A stretch of 22,500 bases of DNA, from positions 31,436,615 to 31,459,114 of the forward strand of contig CM060314.1 in the NCBI GenBank assembly GCA_030674185.1, written 5' to 3'. The notes beneath the pieces are model-generated. The model was not told where the DNA came from. It did no database searches and saw nothing but the letters and a program-made list of their open reading frames with translations. This document shows, piece after piece, positions 9,056 through 18,500 of the stretch. The position numbers and the translations under genes are program-made. Numbering within the stretch: the stretch's first letter is position 1; every line of letters begins with the position of its first letter. The stretch comes from Monoplex corrugatus (taxonomy: Eukaryota > Mollusca > Gastropoda > Littorinimorpha > Ranellidae).

Positions 9056-9137
9056 AAAAACAGGACACTGAGGGACCTCAACCTCAGCCATAACCATCTC
9101 TGTCATGTGGGTGGAATGCTGCTGGGACGAGCTTTAG
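9056..9137 (+). CDS. LRR gene, exon c (internal)
   Basis: An 82-bp exon encoding KNRTLRDLNLSHNHLCHVGG and onward to GRAL. This is the end of repeat 2 and most of repeat 3 of the RI-type LRR series. The acceptor is GGTGTTGTAG (AG at 9054-9055) after a T-rich tract, and the donor is TTTAG|GTAAGC (GT at 9138). It starts in phase 0 and ends in phase 1; the following exon's AA completes a Glu codon. The donor is followed within about five bases by the second TTAA minisatellite. Confidence 0.85.
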
Positions 9138-9142
9138 GTAAG

Positions 9143-9439
9143 CCCACGACTCCCACGCCCTATCCACCAACTGCAAAAACTTAACCCTTTGACTCCCACA
9201 CCCTATCCACCTACTGCAAAATCTTAACCCTTTGACTCCCACACCCTATCCACCTACTGCAAAAACTTAACCCTTTGACTCCCACACCCTATCCACCTAC
9301 TGCAAAAACTTAACCCTTTGACTCCCACACCCTATCCACCTACTGCAAAACCTTAACCCTTTGACTCCCACATCCTATTCACAACTGCAAAAAAATGTAA
9401 CTCTTTGACTCTCTCACCCTATCCACCAACTGCAAAAAC
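9143..9439. repeat. TTAA-punctuated minisatellite, locus 2 (43-bp unit)
   Basis: Tandem 43-bp units starting TTAACCCTTTGACTCC and containing CACCCTATCCACC and ACTGCAAAA; adjacent units start at 9181 and 9224. This is the monomeric form of the 89-bp dimer at 1855-2439. Confidence 0.92.
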
Positions 9440-9589
9440 TTAACCCATTGACTCTCTCACACTATCCACCAGCTTTCCTGCAGGAAGCTGGTGGATAGGG
9501 TGAGGGAGTCAAACAATTAAGTTTTTACTTTGTTACCATGGTTGGCAATGCAGGATTCTGGTGGCAGGGTGCGGGAGTCAAAGGGTTAA
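9440..9589. repeat. Palindromic TTAA-bounded module, locus 2
   Basis: From TTAA at 9440 to TTAA at 9520 the sequence is an 81-bp imperfect palindrome centred on CTGCAG near 9478-9483. A core with GTTGGCAATGCAGG follows and ends in GGGAGTCAAAGGGTTAA at 9589. Locus 1 (2440-2570) has the same arrangement. Confidence 0.75.
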
Positions 9590-9735
9590 TCCTTTGACTT
9601 TCCCACTTCATCCACAAGCGGCAGAAACTTAACCCTTTGACTCCCTCATCCTTCCCACCAGCCTCCCACTCCCTCACCCTGCAGGAAGCTGGCAGGTAGG
9701 ATGAGAAACTTTTGTTTGTTTGTTTGTTTGTTTTT
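9590..9735. repeat. Further diverged TTAA units and (TTTG)n
   Basis: Two more diverged units begin at the TTAA sites near 9586 and 9629, the second with GCAGGAAGCTGGCAGGTAGG. They are followed by (TTTG)n at about 9711-9733. Confidence 0.7.
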
Positions 9736-9847
9736 CTTTGCTTTCTTTTATTTTTCTTTCAAACTTATTTTTAATTATTTTCAACAAAAAAAAAAGACAT
9801 TTATACATCGTCATCTGTAAAGCATAGTTACAATAGCACCACCGTTA

Positions 9848-9900
9848 ACAAGAAACACCTGAGGGTGATGGATGGGACCCAGAGCAACAATGCCTCACCA
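9848..9900 (+). repeat. Unnamed interspersed repeat, copy B left part
   Basis: ACACCTGAGGGTGATGGATG and AATGCCTCACCA match copy A at 4613 onward. The match stops abruptly where LINE sequence begins, at about 9900. Confidence 0.65.
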
Positions 9901-9904
9901 TTAT

Positions 9905-11722
9905 GCAAAAACAAACTATTTCCAAACCAAAATCCTGAATGCCTCTTCTTCAAAAGAACTCTTTACAACCATGAATCATCTCCTTGGCACACGAAAAGAT
10001 TTACCTCTCCCAACAAAACACACAAATGAAGAACTCCCATCTGTATTCTCCAAGTATTTCACCACCAAAATACAAACTCTTCGTGACAGGCTCGACAGGA
10101 CACCCTGTCAACCATGCCCACCTGACCCTTCCTTCTCTGACACACCTCTTACTACTCTTACCCCAGTCTCACAAGAAGAAATTCTCAACACAATCAGATC
10201 CATGTCGTTCAAAACCTGCGAACTGGATCCTCTTCCAGGTTCTCTCTACTCTGACTGTCTCCCTACTCTCCTCCCATTCATCACTGACATCATCAACACT
10301 TCTCTCCAAACTGGAACTGTCCCAGATTCTTTCAAGTCTGCTATTGTTCACCCTCTCCTCAAGAAATACAATTTAGACCTAAATGAACTGAAAAATTACC
10401 GGCCTATCTCTAATCTCTCTTTCTTGTCAAAACTGCTTGAAAAAGTTGTCCTCAACCAACTGAACTCTCACCTGTCTGCCAACAATCTCCTCAATCCTTT
10501 CCAGTCAGCCTACCACCAGTGCCATAGCACTGAAACTGCCTTGCTACACATTCTCAACAATCTCCTCCTTGCAACTGATACTGGCAAAGTCTCTCTCCTC
10601 ACACTCCTTGATCTGTCTGCAGCCTCTGATACCATTGATCATGGTATTCTCCTTTCTAGACTTCATCATACTTTTGGCATCTCTGACATTGCTCTCTCCT
10701 GGTTCACTTCTTATCTATTAAACAGAAAACAAACTGTTCTCATCAATGGCACTTACTCTCAACCTGCATACCTGACCTGTGGTGTTCCATAAAGGATCTG
10801 TCCTTGGCCCTGTCCTTTTCACTCTTTACACCTCCCCCCTGTCCACCATCATCAACTCCCACTCTATAAAACACCACTTCTATGCTGATGACACCCAACT
10901 TCAGGACAGTGACTCACCTGACAATATACAGCGCCTCCTGACTCGCACCACTGAGTGTTACTCGGACATCAAAAATTGGATGACATACAACAAACTTCAG
11001 TTAAATGATGACAAGACAGAAGCTATCCTCATTGGCACCCGTCAGAAACTTTCTCAGCTGCCTCCTCTTTCTCTCCCATTATGTAACACATCAGTCCCAA
11101 TTTCTGATTCAGCTAAAAACCTTGGTGTCTGCATTGACTCTACCCTCTCCATGAACAACTTTGTTTCTCAAACTGCCAGATCTTGCTACTATCACCTCCA
11201 TCGTATAAGCCTGATCAGGAATATCTCTCTGTGGAAGCAACTGCAAAACTCGTTCTCTCCTTCATAATGTCTCGCATTGACTATTGCAATTCACTCCTGT
11301 CCGGTCTTCCTGCCTCCACCACTCACATCCTACAGCGCATTCAAAACAATGCTGCACGCCTTGTACTCAAAAAGAAAAAAGCTGATCACATATCTTCTCT
11401 CCTGGCACAACTTCACTGGCTCCCTGTATCAAAGCGCATACAGTACAAATTAGACACCATGTGCTACAAAAGCCTCAATAACGCAGCCCCCGATTACCTG
11501 TCAAGCCTACTTGAGATCTATGTTCCCTCACGTACCCTCCGCTCTGCCTCCGATCCTCTGACTTTTCGCTTTCCACGCACTAAGCTCAATACCTATGGTC
11601 CACGAGCCTTCTCTGTTTCTGGTCCGCTCTCCTGGAACAAACTTCCTCTCTCAGTCCGTCAGCAACCTACTTTTGTCTCCTTCAAGTCCGCTCTCAAAAC
11701 TCACCTTTTCTCCTCTGCATAA
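9905..11722 (+). pseudogene. Reverse transcriptase of L2/CR1-like LINE, frameshifted
   Basis: Recognisable RT blocks appear in order: NYRPISNLSFLSKLLEKVV (about 10395-10452), FQSAYHQCHSTETALL, LLDLSAASDTIDH (motif A, about 10605), SWFTSYLLNRKQ, GVP, GSVLGPVLF, FYADDTQL (motif C, about 10880) and LQLNDDKTEA. The C-terminal thumb/tail block includes [14 protein letters not shown] and [18 protein letters not shown] with a one-base frame change splits the GVP..GSVLGP motif at about 10790, and a second frame change near 11210-11235 returns to the first frame. In motif A the usual Phe is Ser. Cannot encode a full protein, so it is an inactive copy. Confidence 0.85.
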
Positions 11723-11851
11723 AATCCTGACCTCACTCAATCCCCTCTGCAGCCTGTCTCCACTCGGAGGGGAATCACATTGCAATATATAATTGTATAT
11801 AATATGCTCTCTATAATTTTCCATTGTTTTTATTCTTTCTCCCCATTTATA

Positions 11852-11852
11852 G

Positions 11853-11893
<41 letters not shown>

Positions 11894-11950
11894 GGTGCGT
11901 GTGTGTGCGTGCGTGCGTGCGTGTGTGTGCGTGCATGCGTGTGTATGTGT
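11852..11950. repeat. GT/GTGC microsatellite in LINE 3' region
   Basis: A GT run changing to GTGC/GCGT tetranucleotides lies between LINE 3' untranslated sequence and its conserved terminal block. Confidence 0.9.
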
Positions 11951-12021
11951 TTCAGCGCTTAGATTTGATTTTATCAAGATTTTGCGCTATATAAATATTG
12001 TAATTATTATTATTATTATTA

Positions 12022-12115
12022 TCCGGACAATCAACTCCCAGCTCCCGGCGCCACACGGTAGGATTTCAATTTCGAAATACGTAAACAGTCATCGGTAATT
12101 GCTTTCCTAGTGTGA
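12022..12115 (+). repeat. Unnamed interspersed repeat, copy B right part
   Basis: GGACAATCAACTCCCAGCTC and CGCCACACGGTAG continue the match to copy A immediately after the LINE's (ATT)n tail. Confidence 0.6.
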
Positions 12116-12138
12116 CTCACAACACATGGAGTCGGTGA

Positions 12139-12190
12139 GGGTATGTGTGTTGTGTGTGTGTGTGTGTGGTGTGGTGTGTGTGTGGGGTGT

Positions 12191-12244
<54 letters not shown>

Positions 12245-12248
12245 GTGT

Positions 12249-12284
<36 letters not shown>

Positions 12285-12287
12285 GTT

Positions 12288-12324
<37 letters not shown>

Positions 12325-12737
12325 TGTTGTGTGTGGTGTTGTGTCTGTATGGTGTGTCTGGGTGTGTGGTGTTTATGTGTGTGTATGTGTGTGTGTTTGT
12401 TTGTCTGTGTGTGTATGCGTATGTGTATGTGTGTATGTGTGTGCGTGTGTGTGTGTTTGTGTGTATATGTGTATGTGTGTGCGTGCGTGTGTGTGTGTGT
12501 GTGTGTACGTGTGCGTGTGTGTGGTGTGTTTGTGTGTGTGTGTATGTACATAGTGTGTACGTGTATGTGAGTGTACGTGCGTGTATGTGTGTGTGTGTAT
12601 GTGTGTATGTATGTGAGTGTATGTGTGTGTATGTGTATGTGTGTGCGTGTGTGTGCGTGTGTATGTGTTTGTGTGTGCGTGTATGTGTGAATGTGTGTGT
12701 GTGCCTATCTGTCTGTCTGTCTGTCTGTCCTTCTGTC
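12139..12737. repeat. (GT)n then CTGT microsatellite
   Basis: About 560 bp of GT repeats with GTAT, GTGC and TGTT variants, ending in CTGT repeats at 12706-12737. Cys/Val-rich and Thr/His-rich frames are repeat-derived. Confidence 0.95.
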
Positions 12738-12739
12738 TA

Positions 12740-13103
12740 CGCACGATGGCTGGTTCTTTCGATAGAGCCGTGGACTCAAGATCTGATATCTCGAGTTCAG
12801 TCCCAGCCCGCAACATTAAAAACTGGCCTGTTTGCCGCTTATATATAATGTTTCCCTCATTCTGGTGGTGTCAGCTTACTGTTTCATAGATCTGTCCCAC
12901 CAGCGCATAGGGCTTTGTGCAGGCTCAGGGAGTCTGCCTGTAAGTACTGGCAGATTTGTTAGAGCGCATATGCAATTGTCCGAGTGCGATGAGTGCTTCC
13001 GCCTGTTTGTCTGTCTGTTTGTCTTTCTATCTTGTCTGTCTATCTGTCTGTCTGAATGTGGCCATAGATGTGGCAAATGTGTCTTTGACAAAAAAAAAAA
13101 AAA
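12740..13103 (+). mobile_element. tRNA-headed SINE-like element with poly(A)
   Basis: GATGGCTGGTTCTTTCGATAG (12745 onward) followed by GAGTTCAGTCCC (about 12793) gives a tRNA-like box A/box B arrangement. The body ends in a run of about 16 A at 13089-13104. A CTGT microsatellite also lies inside, at about 13002-13053. It is a different family from the element at 2680. Confidence 0.5.
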
Positions 13104-13593
13104 AGGAAAATTAAATAAAATACACATATTATTCGTGCAGATACGTAAGGATATGCCCCCTGGTTTTGACCATTCTGTCCAATTTATCACCAGGGATTTT
13201 TTTTAAAAAAAAGCAAATCTGCTGAAATGTATAACCGTGACTAAGTACACACAAACATGTGTAAAAACTGTCCTAACATGATTAAAATGGTTTCAGCACA
13301 TCACGTTTCCTTACAGCCCAAAATGCATTTAATACGTGTGTCCAATTATCAGTCATAAAAGAGAGTATCGAAGATTTTATAGAAAAGAGACAGGTGGATG
13401 GACCAGCAAGGCAGAAAGTGATAGAAAGAGTCGACAGAAAGCAAAGGGCGAGACAGAAACAAAGAGAGTGACAGAAAAGAGGAACTCTTTAGCACAAATT
13501 TTCTAGAAAGGGGGAATCCTATTTACAGTAAACGAGCCCCTGGCATCCTCACGGGAATGACAAAAATGGCGAAAGGGTTTTAAAGTATTTAGC
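13104..13593. other. Unassigned intron sequence
   Basis: AT-rich sequence containing short T and A runs (about 13196-13212) and a purine-rich stretch at 13385-13480. No coding signal or known element recognised. Confidence 0.55.
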
Positions 13594-14400
13594 TTGAAAA
13601 GTAACCAACATGCATACAGGGTAAATGCAGTAGGCAAAAAGGCCGGCCTAAACTTGAACACCAAGAAAACAAAAGTGCTACATATCAAAGGCAAAGACAC
13701 AAAAAACAATCATGACATCTTGATTAACAAAGTTCCTTTAGAAAATGGTACGGATTTCAAATGTCTTGGTTCTGTAAAAACTGATGATGGAACCAGCTCC
13801 AAATACATCAAAAGAAGAAGTGGAATGGCAAAGCAAAAAATGGTCCAATTCAACAACAACTGGAAAGACAGAGGCATACCAAAATGGTCTGAAAGTTAGA
13901 CTTTTCAAATGTTTCATTTGGCCAGTCATGATTTACGGCTGCGAAGCCTGGATTCTGAGAAAAAATTGATTGCAGAAGAATTTAGGCAGCAGAGATGTGT
14001 TTTGTCGGAGACTACTACGTGTCAAATGGACAGATAGAAGAACTAATGAAAATTTCCTGGAAGAACTTGACATCATCAGAAACCTCTGGCAAACATCAAC
14101 AAGAGAAGACTAAGATACATTGGCCATGTGTCACGCAGCAACAACATGGATCTCATGGCAACCATCTTTCAAGGAAAAGCGGTGGGAGAAAGGAAGAAAG
14201 GCAGACCTCCAATCTCATACTTCGAGAACATAACCAACATCAGCGGCCTAAATAATCAAGAAATTGTCCACAAAAATCAAGACAGAGCGGCCTGGGGGGA
14301 GATGTGGTGTCAAAATGTGCAGCGGCCAACAATGAGCCCGGTGACGCCAACAGGTGACATGTGAGTAACCATCATCATACAACAGGGATTATGATAATCC
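13594..14400 (+). pseudogene. Second non-LTR retrotransposon RT C-terminal remnant
   Basis: NAVGKKAGLNLNTKKTKVLH (13627 onward) matches the RT palm-end block (AGLKINxxKTKVM). It is followed by FKCLGSVKTDDGTSSKYIKR (the YLGS..D.....I..R block). In a second frame comes FIWPVMIYGCEAWILRKN (the LLYGCE.W block, about 13912-13966). In further frames come a GHV-type segment and QGKAVGERKKGRPPISYF, then DRAAWGEMW near 14281. At least three frames are used, so it is dead. It most resembles RTE- or Jockey-type elements; the clade is uncertain. The catalytic YADD part is missing. ATCATCAT lies near its end, at about 14370. Confidence 0.7.
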
Positions 14401-14464
14401 ACAATATTTTTATTGTTGCTGTTTTGTTAATATTTCCCTGATTTGTGTGTTAAAACGTTTTCAG

Positions 14465-14550
14465 AAGTCAACAACACGCTGAGGACTCTGAACGTCAGCT
14501 GGAATCATCTGAGGCTGAAGGGAGCTGTGGCATTCTGTCAAGGGCTTGCT
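14465..14550 (+). CDS. LRR gene, exon d (internal)
   Basis: An 86-bp exon completing a Glu codon from exon c and encoding VNNTLRTLNVSWNHLRLKG through FCQGLA. This is the end of repeat 3 and positions 1-20 of repeat 4. The acceptor is ACGTTTTCAG (AG at 14463-14464) and the donor is GCT|GTGAGT (GT at 14551), close to the consensus. It enters in phase 1 and leaves in phase 0. The first asparagine-containing motif (NVSWNHL) keeps the LRR Asn. Confidence 0.85.
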
Positions 14551-14589
14551 GTGAGTGATACAGGGCTCTTGTCATTATTCGTCTCTTCC

Positions 14590-15262
14590 TTTCTACCTTC
14601 CCTGTCTTGTCTTGTCTTGTCCTGTCCTGTCTTGCCTTGTCTCGCACCTTACCCTGCTCTGCCTTGCCTTGCTTGCCTTTCTTGCCTTTGTCTCGCACCT
14701 TGCCTGCCCTGCCCTGCCTGCCTTGCCTTGCCTTGCCTTACCTTGCCTTGCCTTGCCTTACCTTGCCTCACCTGCCTTGCCCTGCCTGCCCTGCCCTGCC
14801 CTTCCCTGCCCTGCCCTGCCCTGCCTTGCCTTGCCTTGCCTTGCCTTGCCCTGTCTCGTCCTGTCCTGTCCTGTCCGTCCTGTCGCGCTTGTCTACTCTT
14901 GCCTTCCTCTTGTCCTGTCTGTCTTGCTCTTGTCTTGCCTTGCTTGCCTGCCTTGCCTTGCCTTGCCTTGCCTTGCCTTGCTTGCCCTTGCCTGCTTGCC
15001 TTGCCTTGCCCTTGCCTTGCCTTCTGCCTGCTTCCTTGCCTTGCCTTGCTTCCTTGCCTTGCCTGCTCCTGCCTGCCTCTGCCTTGCCTTGCTTTGCCTT
15101 GTTTTGCCTTGCCTTGCTTGTCTGTTGTCTTGCCTTGCCTTGCCTTGCATTGCCTTGCCATTGCCTTGCATTGCTTTCCTTGCCTTGCCTTGTTTTGCCT
15201 TGCCTTGCTTTGCTTTGCCCTGTCTTGTCCTTGTCCTTGTCCTTGTCCTGTCCTGTCCTGTC
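14590..15262. repeat. CCTTG pentanucleotide array
   Basis: About 670 bp of TGCCT/CCTTG repeats with TGTCC and TGCCC variants. The + strand is nearly free of A. It fills most of the 837-bp intron between exons d and e. Pro/Cys/Leu frames on + and Gly/Gln/Arg/Lys frames on - are repeat artefacts. Confidence 0.95.
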
Positions 15263-15316
15263 ATGATATGTCTAATCTTGTTATATCAAATACAAATCCT
15301 CATTCATTTTTGTCTA

Positions 15317-15347
15317 TTTGGCTCCTGTTTGCTTGAACGCTGGCAGT
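15317..15347. repeat. Fragment shared with the hairpin element
   Basis: TTGGCTCCTGTTTGCTTGAA and the following CGCTGGCAGT match 5327-5356 with few differences, so a small piece of the same repeat family lies just upstream of exon e. Confidence 0.45.
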
Positions 15348-15387
15348 GATTATAATTAAGATTTTTTTTTCTCTTTATATTTGCCAG

Positions 15388-15582
15388 AGAAATCGGGGCC
15401 TGACCCGTGTGTACGTGGCGTGGAACGGGCTGGGCATGGAGGGCATGGGTCAGGTGGCCAAAGTCCTGGCCACCAACACCCACCTGGTGGAGCTGGACCT
15501 CTCGGCCAACAGGATCACCGGCCTGGCCTGTCAACGCCTGCTGGCCGGTCTGCAGGCCAACACGACTCTACGATGTCTGAGG
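15388..15582 (+). CDS. LRR gene, exon e (internal)
   Basis: A 195-bp, 65-codon exon, GC-rich relative to its surroundings. It encodes the end of repeat 4 (RNRGLTRV), all of repeat 5 (YVAWNGLGMEGMG through THLVEL) and repeat 6 (DLSANRITGLACQRL through TTLRCLR). The acceptor is TTTATATTTGCCAG (AG at 15386-15387) after a long T tract, and the donor is CTGAGG|GTACGT (GT at 15583). Both ends are phase 0. Together with exons a-d this gives 169 codons and six unbroken 28-residue RI-type LRRs. The protein continues downstream, probably beyond the satellite array. The donor is the first unit of that array. Confidence 0.88.
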
Positions 15583-18500
15583 GTACGTATGACAGAATGA
15601 CAACAGTGTACATACAACAGAATGACAACAGTGTACGTATAACAGAATGACAACAGGGTACGTATGACAACAGGGTACGTATAACAGAATGACAACAGTG
15701 TACATACAACAGAATGACAACAGTGTACGTATAACAGAATGACAACAGGGTACGTATGACAACAGTGTACGTATAACAGAATGACAACAGTGTACATACA
15801 ACAGAATGACAACAGTGTATGTATAACAGAATGACAACAGGGTACGTATGACAACAGGTACGTATAACAGAATGACAACAGGGTACGTATGACAGAATGA
15901 CAACAGGGTACGTATAACAGAATGACAACAATGTACGTATGACAGAATGACAACAGGGTACGTATAACAGAATGACAACAGGGTACGTATGACAGAATGA
16001 CAACAGGGTACGTATAACAGAATGACAACAGTGTACGTATAACAGAATGACAACAGTGTACGTATAACAGAATGACAACAGGGTACGTATAACAGAATGA
16101 CAACAGGGTACGTATAACAGAATGACAACAGGGTACGTATGACAGAATGACAACAGGGTACGTATGACAGAATGACAACAGGTACGTATAACAGAATGAC
16201 AACAGTGTACATATAACAGAATGACAACAGTGTACATATAACAGAATGACAACAGTGTACATATAACAGAATGACAACAGTGTACATATAACAGAATGAC
16301 AACAGTGTACATATAACAGAATGACAACAGTGTACATATAACAGAATGACAACAGTGTACATATAACAGAATGACAACAGTGTACATACAACAGTATGAC
16401 AACAGTGTACATATAACAGAATGACAACAGTGTACATATAACAGAATGACAACAGTGTACATACAACAGAATGACAACAGGGTACATACAACAGAATGAC
16501 AACAGTGTACATATAACAGAATGACAACAGTGTACATATAACAGAATGACAACAGGGTACATATAACAGAATGACAACAGTGTACATACAACAGTAACAA
16601 CATGTACATATAACAGAATGACAACAGGTACTATAACAGAATGACAACAGTGTACATATAACAGAATGACAACAGTGTACAGTATAACAGAATGACAACA
16701 GGTACAAACAGAATGACAACAGGTACATAACAAATGACAACAAGGGTACGTATAAACAAATGACAACAGAGTACAGTATAACAGAATGACAACAGGGTAC
16801 GTATAACAGAATGACAACAGGGTACATATAACAGAATGACAACAGGGTACATATAACAGATATGACAACAGGTACGTATAACAGAATGACAACAGGTACA
16901 TAAACAGAATGACAACAGGGTACATATAACAGAATGACAACAAGGGTACGTATAACAGAATGACAACAGGGTACTACAACAGAATGACAACAGGTACATA
17001 TAACAGAATGACAACAAGGTACATATAACAGAATGACAACAAGGTACATATAACAGAATGACAACAAGGTACATATAACAGAATGACAACAAGGTACATA
17101 TAACAGAATGACAACAAGGTACATATAACAGAATGACAACAGGGTACGTATAACAGAATGACAACAGGGTACATATAACAGAATGACAACAAGGGTACGT
17201 ATAACAGAATGACAACAAGGTACGTAAACAGAATGACAACAGGGTACATAACAGAATGACAACAGGGTACTATAAACAGAATGACAACAGGGTACGTACA
17301 ACAGAATGACAACAGGGTACATAAACAGATGACAACAGGTACAGTATACAGAATGACAACAGGGTACGTATAACAGAATGACAACAGGGTACGTATAACA
17401 GAATGACAACAGGATACTATACAACAGAATGACAACAGGAACATACAACAGAATGACAACAGGGTACATATAACAGAATGACAACAGGGTACGTATAACA
17501 GAATGACAACAGGGTACGTATAACAGAATGACAACAGGATACTACAACAGAATGACAACAGGGTACATATAACAGTATGACAACAGGGTACGTACAACAG
17601 AATGACAACAGGGTACATACAACAGAATGACAACAGGGTACGTACAACAGAATGACAACAGGGTACGTATAGCAGAATGACAACAGGGTACGTATAACAG
17701 AATGACAACAGGGTACATATAACAGAATAACAACAGGTACGTATAACAGAATGACAACAGGGTACATATAACAGAATAACAACAGGTACGTATAACAGAA
17801 TGACAACAGGGTACATACAACAGAATGACAACAGGGTACATATAACAGAATGACAACAGGTACGTATAACAGAATGACAACAGGGTACATATAACAGAAT
17901 AACAACAGGGTACATACAACAGAATAACAACAGGGTACGTACAACAGAATGACAACAGGGTACATATAACAGAATGACAACAGGATACGTATAACAGAAT
18001 GACAACAGGATACGTATAACAGAATGACAACAGGATACGTATAACAGAATGACAACAGGATACGTATAACAGAATGACAACAGGGTACGTATAACAGAAT
18101 GACAACAGGATACGTATAACAGAATGACAACAGGGTACATATAACAGAATGACAACAGGGTACGTATAACAGAATGACAACAGGGTACGTATAACAGAAT
18201 GACAACAGGGTACATACAACAGAATGACAACAGGATACGTACAACAGAATGACAACAGGATACGTATAACAGAATGACAACAGGGTACGTATAACAGAAT
18301 GACAACAGGATACGTACAACAGAATGACAACAGGATACGTACAACAGAATGACAACAGGGTACGTACAACAGAATGACAACAGGGTACGTATAACAGAAT
18401 GACAACAGTGTACGTATAACAGAATGACAACAAGGTACGTATAACAGAATGACAACAGGGTACTATAACAGAATGACAACAGTGTACGTATAACAGAATG

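Larger units (their letters stand above)
9901..12021 (+). mobile_element. 5'-truncated L2/CR1-like LINE
   Basis: The element carries a degenerate reverse transcriptase frame (9905-11722), a 3' untranslated region, and a terminal block TTGCGCTATATAAATATTG followed by (ATT)n at about 12002-12021. Such an end is typical of L2/CR1-group LINEs. The endonuclease domain and everything upstream of the RT linker are missing, as expected from incomplete reverse transcription. A GT/GTGC microsatellite has grown inside the 3' untranslated region. It sits inside an unnamed repeat whose halves flank it. Confidence 0.8.

Noticed and set aside
9872..9905. ATG at 9872 as the start of the LINE protein
   Set aside because: The bases before about 9900 belong to the unnamed host repeat matching 4613 onward. 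The frame is open there by chance and the LINE is 5'-truncated.
14443..15349. About 300-codon Cys/Leu/Pro frames after exon d
   Set aside because: The first part is the real exon d, but beyond the GTGAGT donor the frame is only the CCTTG repeat, open in three frames.
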